This document shows, one piece after another, positions 46,003-54,966 of a stretch of DNA of 64,000 nt. Below the pieces are notes generated by a model. The model worked only from the letters and a program-made list of their open reading frames with translations, did no database searches and had not been told where the DNA came from. The stretch is from assembly GCF_036416795.1 (NCBI RefSeq), contig NZ_CP143867.1:806001-870000 (forward strand), written 5' to 3'. The stretch's first letter is position 1. Each line of letters opens with the position of its first letter. Source of the DNA: Bacteroides sp. MSB163. GTDB taxonomy: Bacteria > Bacteroidota > Bacteroidia > Bacteroidales > Bacteroidaceae. The position numbers and the translations under genes are program-made.

Positions 46003-46490
46003 GCGATTATAGTTCTATAGTTTAACAAGTTCTTTGTGCACAATTTTAATGCAAAAATAATGCATAGATTTGATAGTCAGCAATCTTTCCCGACAATTAT
46101 TATAAATGTGGTGTTCTGTCACTGAACCTCATTATAAAATCTTTCGACCACTTATGATTGCAAATCCGACGGAATGGGACAGGGAAACATTTTCTTTGTT
46201 GTACATCAAAACCTTGTTCTGAGATTTTCCCACATAATCCATCAAAAAGTCATTATATCCAGTTTCAAGAACAAATAACCTGTTTTTTCTCTTTTTTTCA
46301 AGCAACAAATATCACATATCAGTCCTAAAACCAATAAAAAGTAAATACATTTTAAATTTCGTAACAGAAAACCATTACTTTGTCCAGCTTTTTAAATTTT
46401 TTACTACTAATTTAAAGAATATTTCGCAAAAGGAGGTTTTCTTATAAAATAAATACATAAGTTTGTGGGGTCAACAACAGAAAACGTACG
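46003..46490. other. AT-rich intergenic region
   Basis: 488 bp without a gene. It separates the remnant cluster from the surface-protein cluster. A TAAGTTTG box at 46458-46465 could be the -7 element for the AraC-type gene, but a matching TTTG at the right distance is not clear. An AAAAGGAGG stretch at about 46429 resembles a ribosome-binding site but is too far from the start codon. Confidence 0.4.
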
Positions 46491-46994
46491 ATGGAAACGC
46501 TATTAACAAAAAACACTGATAAAATCTTATTTGAGAGAGACATCCAAGATATCCTCCCAGAACGGAGAGTTCATGCAGGTAAAGAAGAGGAGACTCACGC
46601 TTCCTGCAGAATGAAAGAAATATACGAGAACATTTTATACTGCATAGAGAATAAAATGATTTACTTGGACACAACGATTAATTTAAGTAAATTCAGTCTT
46701 TTATTGTGTACTAACACGACTTATCTTTCAAAAGTAATAAACATATTCTTTAAATGTAATTTAAAAACCTTATTAAATAAGTATCGCATAGAATATGCCA
46801 AAGAATTGCTGAAGATGGAGCATTGTGACCTCAAAACCCTACCCAAAAGATGCGGTTTTGCTTCCAGAAGTTCTTTTTATGCCGCTTTCATGAAGTACGA
46901 GCATATAGCACCAATGGACTTCAGAGCACACTATATGAGCATAGAAATCAGAAAAAAAATAGATATGGAAATAGATAATTTATTAACCATCTAG
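46491..46994 (+). CDS. AraC-type helix-turn-helix regulator
   Basis: 167 residues. From about residue 60 the sequence follows an AraC DNA-binding domain: INLSKFSLLLCTNTTYLSKVINIFFKCNLKTLLNKYRIEYAKELL (first helix-turn-helix) and LKTLPKRCGFASRSSFYAAFMKYEHIAPMDFRAHY (second, with the conserved GFxSxSxFxxxFxxxxGxxPxxFR pattern). The first 50 residues match nothing I know, and there is no sensor domain or membrane helix. It lies 27 bp upstream of the large lipoprotein gene and probably controls this cluster. Confidence 0.85.
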   Translation: METLLTKNTDKILFERDIQDILPERRVHAGKEEETHASCRMKEIYENILYCIENKMIYLDTTINLSKFSLLLCTNTTYLSKVINIFFKCNLKTLLNKYRIEYAKELLKMEHCDLKTLPKRCGFASRSSFYAAFMKYEHIAPMDFRAHYMSIEIRKKIDMEIDNLLTI

Positions 46995-47021
46995 TAATTA
47001 ATTAATCAAATTTTTATTGTT

Positions 47022-49814
47022 ATGAAAAAGTGGACTTACTTAGTCGCAGCCGGCATAATGCTGGGAGCGACGCCGGTATTTACCGGATGTATTGACAATG
47101 ATGAGCCGGAAGGGATCACCGTATTGCGTGGCGCAAAGGCTGAACTGCTGAAGGCAAAAGCTACCGTAGAAACTGCAAAAGCGGAGCAAGTGAAGGCAAA
47201 AGCCGCTTATTTACTGGCACAAGCTGAATATCAAAAGGCTCTTGCTGCAACAGAAAACGCCAATGCAAAAATCAAAGAGGCTATCGCCAAGCAAGAAGAA
47301 GCAAAGGTTAAGTTGATTGAAACTCAAAACGAGCAGGAAAAACAAAAACTACAAGCCCCAATCGCAGAATTGGAACACCAAAAAGAGATGTGGGAAATTG
47401 AAAAAAATAGTGCTATAGCTGCTGCAGAACAAGCTGTGAAAAGCTGGGAATTAGCATATAAGCAAGCAGAAGTAGCATATGAAAAAGTGCTGTTGGAACT
47501 CGCTGCACAGAAAGCTTCACTCACAAAGCAGCAACAGCTTTTGTTGGCTGATTACGTCAATGATGTAAAGACTGCCAAAGAAGATTTAGCTGAGAAAAAG
47601 GAAGATGTCCGCTTAGCACAGCGTGCTGTGAATAAGGCTGCACAGTTGGTGGAAGAAACCGAAGCTGACAAGGAATACTGGCAATACGAATTGGCACGCA
47701 CTTTGAAACTGGAAAACAAGAAGTTGGAAGGTCTTGAAGCGGCTTTAAAGGAAGCTAAAGAAGGATTAGGTGAATTCGAAAACATGAAGCCTACAGAACT
47801 TGCCGCTAAGTATGAAGCTCTGGAACAGGAACTCAATGCCCTGAAGAAGAAAATTGCAGATGAGAGCGTAAAGGCTGCTGAAGAAAGACGTGCTATTCAG
47901 AAAGGGGAATTGGCTGAATTAAACAAAAAAGTTCAGGCTATGACAGAAAGTATGCAGAAAGATGTTGAGATTCCCGCATTTACTTATCCGGAGGTAATAG
48001 GTGACGCCTTGCCCTTCGCTTGGAATAATATCAAAGATAAAGAATATGAGCCTCTGACATACACATGGATGAACCAATATTATTATAATTATAGATTAGA
48101 GGAACTGAATACGTTATTAACACAGGTTCAGCAATGGACTCGCGATGAGAACGACAATGAGTGGACACAACAACGCATTGCAGAGTGGAAGAAAGATATT
48201 GAAGATGCAAATACTGCTATCGAAGGTATGAAAAAAGACTGGAAAGAAGCAGTAGATGTTTATCATCGGACTCCGGCTGATGTAGTTATCAATATGAGTA
48301 AGATTACCGGTTACACAGAAGCTGTTGCTGCTATTAAGCCGTTTAATACAGCCGTAACGGATTATCAAAAGGCATGGAAGGCTTTCGAGGATGCACGCAA
48401 GGCTCATCAAAAAGTAACAAATGAATTTTGGAATAATAAGGATAATATCAACTATACATATAATGCGGAGTATAACAAACTGGATCCATACACAAAGGCT
48501 GAAGAGGAAAGAACAAAGCTATACGAAGCTTGGAACACTTTAAACAGTAACCCAGATGCCGAACAGGCAAAAAAAGATGAAGCTTGGAAGGCTTATACGG
48601 ATTTTGACAGCAATGCTTACGTAGCAGAATTGACAAAACCTCTTGAAGAGAAGCGTGATGCTGCTCTTAAAGCAGAAGATACAAAACGTTTGGAAGCTGA
48701 AGCTGCCGTTCGTACTACTGTAGAAGCATATAAAGCCAAGAGGGATGCACTTACTGCAGAGGTAGACATTGTAACACCGTTATATGATAATTTCTATACG
48801 AACGCTTCTCGTATTGATGAGTGGACTACATATCAGACAATCTATAACCACGCAAATTTCGCAGAAGCAGCAGGACTTTACCAAGGTTCTTATGACAATA
48901 GCTACTATATTAGCGGATGGAATGATGCAGATGGTAATTATATTAATAGTGAATGGGTTCACTACCCAAATAATGTTTCCACATATGAAGTAGACGCTGA
49001 TGCCGTAACAGAAATCAGCAAAGACAACATCAAAACGCTGATTCAGTACAGATCACGAGCACTGTTCGGTAATGCTTATGGCTTTGGACAGAATGAATAC
49101 GGTGACCCTGATGCACGTTTGCTTGATTTGACTTTTGAAGATGTAGAAAAGTTGATTGCTGAAAGCAGTGAAGAGCCTTTGTACGGAAATGATTATATCA
49201 CTGCATGCCGTCAATTTGGTAGAATGGGTTCAGTATTTGCTTTTGAAGCTCAAGTGAAATTTGCTGAAGCATGGTTGGCTGACAAGAACAGTTCTGTTAA
49301 CAAGTTGATTAGCGCAACTGAAGAAGCTATTGAAACCATGCAAGCCAAGTATGACGAACAAGAACTCAGCTATAAAGAACAAGGTGAAGCATTAGATAAA
49401 GAACTTCTGGCTATTAACAAAAAGCTTCAAGATGCCGTTGACGCACTCAACGAATTGCGTGCTACTTCTGGCCCTATTTACGATTTGAAAGAAGCTGTTT
49501 GGCAAGCTATCAAAGACTATAGAGATGCAGGTTTCGATGAATGGAGCCAAGACCTTATCGACAGAGAAGTTACGAAGTTGAAAACTCTAATCGAGCAACT
49601 GGAAGCATCAATCGAAGACCAAAATCATGCTATCGAAACAGCTCAACACAATTTGGATGGTTACAACAATGGCAACCTCACCGCTTTGCAGACTGCAAAA
49701 GAAGCGTTGGAAGATGCAGAAGCTGCCATGGTAGCCGCACAGGAGGTTTACAACGATGCATTGGAAGCTCTGAACAAGATGATTGCAGCTATCGCTGCGG
49801 AAACTGCTGAATAA
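47022..49814 (+). CDS. Large alanine/glutamate-rich coiled-coil lipoprotein
   Basis: 930 residues with lipobox VFTGC (about residue 23). Two long coiled-coil zones, residues about 35-310 (AKAELLKAKATVETAKAEQV and similar Ala/Glu/Lys repeats) and 750-925, flank a central region rich in Tyr, Trp and Asn (for example NQYYYNYRLEELNTLL, YNHANFAEAAGLYQGSYDNS). I do not recognise the family. It could span the periplasm or reach out from the surface, with the next gene's beta-barrel as a partner (31-bp gap). Confidence 0.7.
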   Translation: MKKWTYLVAAGIMLGATPVFTGCIDNDEPEGITVLRGAKAELLKAKATVETAKAEQVKAKAAYLLAQAEYQKALAATENANAKIKEAIAKQEEAKVKLIETQNEQEKQKLQAPIAELEHQKEMWEIEKNSAIAAAEQAVKSWELAYKQAEVAYEKVLLELAAQKASLTKQQQLLLADYVNDVKTAKEDLAEKKEDVRLAQRAVNKAAQLVEETEADKEYWQYELARTLKLENKKLEGLEAALKEAKEGLGEFENMKPTELAAKYEALEQELNALKKKIADESVKAAEERRAIQKGELAELNKKVQAMTESMQKDVEIPAFTYPEVIGDALPFAWNNIKDKEYEPLTYTWMNQYYYNYRLEELNTLLTQVQQWTRDENDNEWTQQRIAEWKKDIEDANTAIEGMKKDWKEAVDVYHRTPADVVINMSKITGYTEAVAAIKPFNTAVTDYQKAWKAFEDARKAHQKVTNEFWNNKDNINYTYNAEYNKLDPYTKAEEERTKLYEAWNTLNSNPDAEQAKKDEAWKAYTDFDSNAYVAELTKPLEEKRDAALKAEDTKRLEAEAAVRTTVEAYKAKRDALTAEVDIVTPLYDNFYTNASRIDEWTTYQTIYNHANFAEAAGLYQGSYDNSYYISGWNDADGNYINSEWVHYPNNVSTYEVDADAVTEISKDNIKTLIQYRSRALFGNAYGFGQNEYGDPDARLLDLTFEDVEKLIAESSEEPLYGNDYITACRQFGRMGSVFAFEAQVKFAEAWLADKNSSVNKLISATEEAIETMQAKYDEQELSYKEQGEALDKELLAINKKLQDAVDALNELRATSGPIYDLKEAVWQAIKDYRDAGFDEWSQDLIDREVTKLKTLIEQLEASIEDQNHAIETAQHNLDGYNNGNLTALQTAKEALEDAEAAMVAAQEVYNDALEALNKMIAAIAAETAE

Positions 49815-49844
49815 TCGGCAATGCCAAATTTAAATAACAAAAAG

Positions 49845-50726
49845 ATGATTAGAAAACTTTGCACAATCTTATTGTTAGCTGCCTTTGTTGCGCCCGCATG
49901 GGCGCAACAAACCCGCGGCGACAAAGAGGGTGTAGTGTTTGCTCCCCGCAAAGGTCAGTGGCAGGTGTCATTGGTATTGGGCAACAGCGGACAATCGTAC
50001 AACGATAACGTCAGCTACCTTTTACCCAAATACACCAACACAGAAGGCTCGATAGGACTTCCAAACGGAGGAACAGATGAATCGGGCAATCTGAACGGCT
50101 ACCTGAACATCAGCGGACTCAATGACAATAGCTTAATCAACATCGCCGGTCTGCAAGCCAAATACTTCGTAAGCGACTGTTGGGATATCAACTTCTCTTT
50201 GGGAATGAACATCAGTATCACCCCAAAGAAGGACTATTTAGAGGGCGACTATGAATCAGTGCCCGACATAATTATCCCAGCCCAAAAGTATGTAAACGCG
50301 CAAGTTACCAATAACTGGTACGTATCGGTAGGTTCAAACCGCTATTTCAAAACGAGCAATCCACGCATACACCCATACATAGGAGCCGTAGCCGGTTTCC
50401 AGATGGCGCGCATTGAAACCACGGAACCTTATACAGGCAAAACGTATAGCGACGGAGAAGACGAAGACAGTGAAGAAGGACTTCCGGAACACGTATATCT
50501 GGCAGCCGGAAAAGCCGGACAAATGTTCGGTATCAAAGGTGCTGCCGTAGCCGGACTGGAATACTGTCTCGCCAAAGGTATGATTGTCGGTCTGGAACTC
50601 CAGCCGGTAGCTTACCGCTACGACGTGATACAAATCTGCCCAAAGGGTTTCGATAAATACAGTATAGGACATCATAACATCAAGTTGTTCGACATGCCTG
50701 TATTGAAATTCGGTTTCAGATTCTAA
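49845..50726 (+). CDS. Outer-membrane beta-barrel protein
   Basis: 293 residues from ATG 49845, chosen since it opens the signal peptide MIRKLCTILLLAAFVAPAWAQ; the frame is open 8 codons upstream. Alternating hydrophobic strands (GQWQVSLVLGNSGQSY, NWYVSVGSNRYF, PYIGAVAGFQMARIE, AAVAGLEYCLAKGMIVGLEL) and a C-terminal VLKFGFRF with terminal Phe mark a small outer-membrane barrel. Function unknown; it is part of the cluster with the coiled-coil lipoprotein. Confidence 0.78.
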   Translation: MIRKLCTILLLAAFVAPAWAQQTRGDKEGVVFAPRKGQWQVSLVLGNSGQSYNDNVSYLLPKYTNTEGSIGLPNGGTDESGNLNGYLNISGLNDNSLINIAGLQAKYFVSDCWDINFSLGMNISITPKKDYLEGDYESVPDIIIPAQKYVNAQVTNNWYVSVGSNRYFKTSNPRIHPYIGAVAGFQMARIETTEPYTGKTYSDGEDEDSEEGLPEHVYLAAGKAGQMFGIKGAAVAGLEYCLAKGMIVGLELQPVAYRYDVIQICPKGFDKYSIGHHNIKLFDMPVLKFGFRF

Positions 50727-50771
50727 AAAAGAAACTACGTTAAAGTTAGACATTAACGTACGTAATGCAGG

Positions 50772-50810
50772 AAAGGCGGTTCTGCTAACATAATTAGCCG
50801 AACCGCCTTT
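50772..50810 (+). terminator. Terminator after the barrel gene
   Basis: AAAGGCGGTTC at 50772-50782 pairs with GAACCGCCTTT at 50800-50810, with an inner GCTAA/TTAGC pair, followed by ATTCT. Confidence 0.85.
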
Positions 50811-50832
50811 ATTCTAAAAAACAGTTAACGTA

Positions 50833-51411
50833 ATGAAGAAACATATATTGCTTTTACCTCTTGTCATCATAGCAAAGGGATTAGCAGCCTGCTCAGGAAC
50901 TTCCGGTAAATCGGAATGTACCATCAAAGGGTATCTTTCTTTCAAAGAATACAAGAAAGTGTATCTGATAGATAATACCGGTATCCGGATAGACAGTTGC
51001 GAAGTCAAAGACGGCCGCTTCTACCTTGAAAAGAAAAATAATATTGGCGAGCCGTATGTAGCCATCATACACATGACGGCAGAGCTGGACTCTACCGACC
51101 AGTTGGATATGCCGGTCGCCATCGAAAAAGGCATTGCAAAAGTAGAGTTAGGGGAATACATCAAACTATCCGGCACTCCACTGAATACACGGATCAAAGA
51201 ATTCCTCGATGCCCTGCAACATTGCAAAGACGGAGTTGGCACAAAACAAGGAATCACACCTGAAGAGATCGACAAAGTATTCTCCGAATTTTACAAACAA
51301 CAAATTCTGTCTAACAAAGATAATGCCGTAGGAAAATACATCTATCAGAATTATGGCATACACCTGAATACAGATGACAAAGCCCAGGTAAAAGCACAAA
51401 TGGGAAACTAA
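50833..51411 (+). CDS. DUF4369-type lipoprotein
   Basis: 192 residues with a Cys after KGLAAC that fits a lipobox. The segment CTIKGYLSFKEYKKVYLIDNTGIRIDSCEVKDGRFYLEKKNNIGEPYVAII is a DUF4369 domain (the immunoglobulin-like N-terminal domain of many Bacteroidetes thioredoxin-like lipoproteins). The thioredoxin domain that usually follows is absent; the rest is helical (LNTRIKEFLDALQHCKDG). Role unknown; it stands 12 bp before the OmpA-type pseudogene. Confidence 0.72.
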   Translation: MKKHILLLPLVIIAKGLAACSGTSGKSECTIKGYLSFKEYKKVYLIDNTGIRIDSCEVKDGRFYLEKKNNIGEPYVAIIHMTAELDSTDQLDMPVAIEKGIAKVELGEYIKLSGTPLNTRIKEFLDALQHCKDGVGTKQGITPEEIDKVFSEFYKQQILSNKDNAVGKYIYQNYGIHLNTDDKAQVKAQMGN

Positions 51412-51423
51412 AAACAGTTTACT

Positions 51424-52505
51424 ATGAAACTCAAATTTATCATTACCGTCATGGCACTGACGGCTGCTTGTATAAGTGTCCATGCACAAGAAAAGAAAAC
51501 AAATCCGAATCCTTGGTTCATCCAGGGACAAATGGGAGCCTCCTACTCCACCGGAGACGCCGCTTTCGGAAAACCGATAGCGCCTACCGGCGCCATAGCC
51601 GTCGAAAAATACTTCTCACCCGTATGGGGAGCCAGACTCGCAATCAGCGGCTGGCGTGGACGTGTAGGCTCGGAAATCAGCAAGCAAGCTCATGGTTTTT
51701 ATTATGGTGCGGCCACCGTAGACGGACTGATGAACTTCAGCCAACTCATCAAGAAGTATCCGGAACGCCTATTCGATCTCAGCATTATCACCGGTGTAGG
51801 TTTCAACCGTACTTACAGCCACAACGTCAGCAGCTTCATGGGGCGCCTTGGCCTGCAAGGCGCTTTCCGCCTGAACGATACCTTAGATTTCAACATAGAA
51901 GCCTTGGCCAACGGTGTATCCGACCGCTGGAACGGGCGCGATGACCACTCGTTCGACACTTACTTCACCCTATCACTGGGACTTACCTAGAAATTCAGAA
52001 CAGGATACAAATGTATCACCTGTATCTCCGAAGAATATCCGGAAGTTCTTTACACTGAAGAAGAAGTTAACCAACTCGTCAACGATCAGCGGGCACAAGT
52101 GAAGGAGGAAATGCAGGAAGTAATGATGCAAAAGGCAGACACCGTATTTATAAAGCCCGACTGTCCGCCCGCCAAAGTAGTAAAAGGCATCAAAAGCCAT
52201 GTTGCCTTCGGATTGGCAAAGACCAACGTCGACCCCAATCAGAAAATGAACGTGCTTGCCATTGCCGACTACATGAAGCAGTTCCCCGATTCGAAAGCCA
52301 CCGTCACAGGATATGCCGACAACGGAACGGGAAGCCGTGAAATCAACCTCCGCCTTGCCAAGCAACGCGCGGAAAGCGTAGCCAAGCAACTGACGGAAAA
52401 GTATGGCATCAGCCGCGACCGCCTCACCATATCAAGTATGCAAGACAGTGACAGCCGTTCCAGACCAATGACTGGAACCGCGTCGTCGTCATAATCGCCG
52501 ATTAA
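51424..52505 (+). pseudogene. OmpA-family porin gene broken by a stop codon and a frameshift
   Basis: The first 188 codons encode a signal peptide and barrel (ending YFTLSLGLT), then TAG at 51988-51990. The same frame continues directly as KFRTGYKCITCISEEYPEVLYTEEEVNQLV and the OmpA peptidoglycan-binding domain (VTGYADNGTGSREINLRLAKQRAESVAKQL). The TAG is one base from the Tyr codon TAC expected after GLT. A second lesion near 52440-52460 shifts the frame: the normal C terminus FQTNDWNRVVVIIAD is in another frame ending at 52505. Two independent defects make a pseudogene likely. A stop suppressed by sequencing error is possible but less so. Confidence 0.85.
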
Positions 52506-52566
52506 CCAGTATATATTTAGAAGAGACAATCATTTCATCTCAATGATTATCTTTGTTTGCTTTCCC

Positions 52567-52610
52567 AAAAGGGTGGTGCATATATTGAAAATATATCGCA
52601 GCACCCTTTT
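52567..52610 (+). terminator. Terminator after the OmpA-type pseudogene
   Basis: AAAAGGGTG at 52567-52575 pairs with CACCCTTTT at 52602-52610, with an inner ATATATT/AATATAT pair, and a T-run follows. Closes the surface-protein cluster. Confidence 0.85.
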
Positions 52611-52688
52611 TCATTATATTACAGAAACACACAGCCCACTTAACCTTTTCTTCGCCTCTTCCTTTTCCAGATAATTAAAAAGTCTTCA

Positions 52689-52722
52689 TTTGCAGGTTTT
52701 CCCGAGAAAATTCGTATTTTTG
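52689..52722 (+). promoter_or_regulatory. Promoter for the AlbA_2/ParA pair
   Basis: TTTG at 52689-52692 and TATTTTTG at 52715-52722 are spaced 22 bp apart, about 45 bp before the ATG at 52768. Confidence 0.6.
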
Positions 52723-52767
52723 CGTTCGACGCCAATATGGCAACAATCAATCTTTAATTCAAGAGAT

Positions 52768-53967
52768 ATGCAAGAAAAGGAAATAAGACTGCTCATAGCC
52801 GATTTAGAATCAGACCGTATTGAAAGAACCATTTCTTTTAGAGAAGATAAATTGGGTCCGGCTGTATGCGCTTTATCCAACGACTTCCCTAATAGTAAAA
52901 GAAGCGGATACATATTGCTAGGAGTTAAAGATGATGGCAAAGTTGCAGGTATAAATATTGGAGATGAGGAACTGAAAAAAATAGGCGGCGTAAAAACAAA
53001 TGGAAACGTTTTACCACAACCTTCAATAATTGTAAGTGAAGTTTTTCATATTGACGGTGGGGATGTAGTAGCAGTCGAAGTAAAACCATCATTGTATCCT
53101 CCGGTAAGATTTGAAGGTAGATGCTGGATACGAGTTGGCCCACGAAGGGCCATAGCCAATGTTTCAGAAGAAAATATACTTATTGAACGAAGAGCCTCAT
53201 ATGCCAAAACTTTTGATTTAGTACCAGCTTTGGGAGCCACTTTAGATGATATCAGCGAAGAATATTTTGCCTTATCCTATCTACCACTGGCAATAAATGA
53301 AGAGACCTTGCGACTTAACGGAAGGACTACTAAACAAAAAATGGCAGCTTTGCGTTTCTTCGATATCAAAAATGACTGCCCGACAAATGCAGGTATAATA
53401 ATGTTTGGATTAAATCCTTTGTTCTTTTTACCGGGCGCATATATCCAGTATATTAAGTTCAAAGGTGATCAGGTGACAGATGGAGTTGAATTTGAAAAGC
53501 TATTTTCGGGAGCACTCATTAGCGAATTAAAAAATATCGATGATTTTATTAAAAATAATATCATCAAAGAAAAAGCTATAAGAACAGATTCCTTTCAGGA
53601 AGTACTCATAAAGAATTATTCATACTGGGCATTAAGAGAGTTGGCTATGAATGCTATCATGCATCGAAATTATGATTCGAATGCTCCGATATACATTTAT
53701 GAGTTTGCATCCCGAATTGAAATTATAAACTCAGGAGGGCTGTATGGAGATGTAACCCCTAACAACTTTCCTTACGCCAGCGATTATAGGAATGTAGCTA
53801 TAGCCGAAGCCTTGAAATTGTTAGGTTATGTAAACAGGTTTAATTATGGAGTGCAAAATGCTATCAGCGAATTAGAAAAAAACGGGAACGGTGAACCGGT
53901 ATTCGATTTAGAGCTAATCACCAAATTTAAAGTAACGATTTCTATTAATAAAAAATGGGAAGTATAA
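52768..53967 (+). CDS. AlbA_2 (Schlafen-like) and RecG-like ATP-binding protein
   Basis: 399 residues from ATG 52768; the frame is open 26 codons further, but that overlaps the promoter. The N-terminal AlbA_2 domain shows TISFREDKLGPAVCALSN, SGYILLGVKDDGKVAGI, VAVEVKPSLYPPVRFEGRCWIRVGPRR (residues about 18-140). The C-terminal HATPase_c_4/RecG-like part shows RELAMNAIMHRNYDSNAPI and FASRIEIINSGGLYG near residue 290. Such proteins are thought to be regulators or defence effectors. The end overlaps the ParA-type gene by 13 bp, so the two are translationally coupled. Confidence 0.85.
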   Translation: MQEKEIRLLIADLESDRIERTISFREDKLGPAVCALSNDFPNSKRSGYILLGVKDDGKVAGINIGDEELKKIGGVKTNGNVLPQPSIIVSEVFHIDGGDVVAVEVKPSLYPPVRFEGRCWIRVGPRRAIANVSEENILIERRASYAKTFDLVPALGATLDDISEEYFALSYLPLAINEETLRLNGRTTKQKMAALRFFDIKNDCPTNAGIIMFGLNPLFFLPGAYIQYIKFKGDQVTDGVEFEKLFSGALISELKNIDDFIKNNIIKEKAIRTDSFQEVLIKNYSYWALRELAMNAIMHRNYDSNAPIYIYEFASRIEIINSGGLYGDVTPNNFPYASDYRNVAIAEALKLLGYVNRFNYGVQNAISELEKNGNGEPVFDLELITKFKVTISINKKWEV

Positions 53968-54938
53968 AAGTTATCACATTCTTTAACAACAAAGGTGGCG
54001 TTGGAAAAACGACAACCGTCTATCATGTTGCTTGGATGCTATCAGAAATGGGCATAAAAAGTATAGCAATAGATTTGGATCCCCAATCGAACCTAACTTC
54101 TATGTTTCTTTCGGATGATAGACTGGAAACAATCTATGAATCAGAGGAGCCATACACTGTTTTAAACTCTATCAGTCCAATTATTTCCGGCGATCCATAT
54201 GAACCCGTCCATATAGAACCTATTACAAGTAAATTGGGACTTATTTTAGGAGATTTGGCATTATCTACTTTTGAAGATAAGTTGAGTGATGCATGGCTGA
54301 AATGTTTGGATGGAGATGCTTATTCCTTTCGAATTATGAGTATATTTAATACTATAATCAATGATGCCGCCCAGCGGTTTCACGCCAAATATATTTTAAT
54401 AGATGTAGGTCCTAATTTGGGAGCTATCAATCGAGCGGTTTTACTAAGTTCCGACTACATGATTATTCCTGTAGCCTCTGATTTATTCTCGTTACAAGGT
54501 ATTAAGAATATAGGAGCGACCCTACACACATGGAAACAACAATGGGATAAAAGACTGGAGCAAAAACCTGCCAAAACAACATTTACGATACCAAATGGAA
54601 ACATAAAACCCGCTGGTTATATTGTCATGCAATATTCGGCCAAAGAGAGTAGGCCCGTACAATCCTATTTAAGATGGGCGAACCGTATCCCTCGGATATT
54701 TAAAGAATACGTATTAAATGATAATATACCAACCAACTATACGGTAGAAGACGATCCCAATTGCATAGGCTTATTAAAGCATTATAGAAGTTTAGCCCCA
54801 ATGTCAATGGAAGCGCATAAACCGATCTTTTTGCTTAAGCCTGCTGATGGGGCAATTGGAGCACATTTATACGCTGTCAAGAAAAGCTATGAAGAATTCC
54901 AGCTTTTTACAGAAAACATTTTAACGCACTGCAAATAA
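53955..54938 (+). CDS. ParA/MinD-type ATPase (AAA_31)
   Basis: 327 residues. Deviant Walker A FNNKGGVGKTTTVYHVAWML at residues about 10-29, IAIDLDPQSNLTSMF near residue 36 and YILIDVGPNLGAINRAVL near residue 146. It lacks a ParB partner and lies alone after the AlbA_2 gene, so chromosome or plasmid partitioning is unlikely; the pair could be a phage-defence or element-maintenance system. That is inference from gene pairing. It is followed by parC, 28 bp downstream. Confidence 0.85.
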   Translation: MGSIKVITFFNNKGGVGKTTTVYHVAWMLSEMGIKSIAIDLDPQSNLTSMFLSDDRLETIYESEEPYTVLNSISPIISGDPYEPVHIEPITSKLGLILGDLALSTFEDKLSDAWLKCLDGDAYSFRIMSIFNTIINDAAQRFHAKYILIDVGPNLGAINRAVLLSSDYMIIPVASDLFSLQGIKNIGATLHTWKQQWDKRLEQKPAKTTFTIPNGNIKPAGYIVMQYSAKESRPVQSYLRWANRIPRIFKEYVLNDNIPTNYTVEDDPNCIGLLKHYRSLAPMSMEAHKPIFLLKPADGAIGAHLYAVKKSYEEFQLFTENILTHCK

Positions 54939-54966
54939 AAGCATTACCGCATTATTCCAAAAAATT

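Noticed and set aside
53955..54938. Plasmid or chromosome partition system
   Set aside because: No ParB gene or parS-like inverted repeats nearby; the gene is coupled to an AlbA_2 protein instead.
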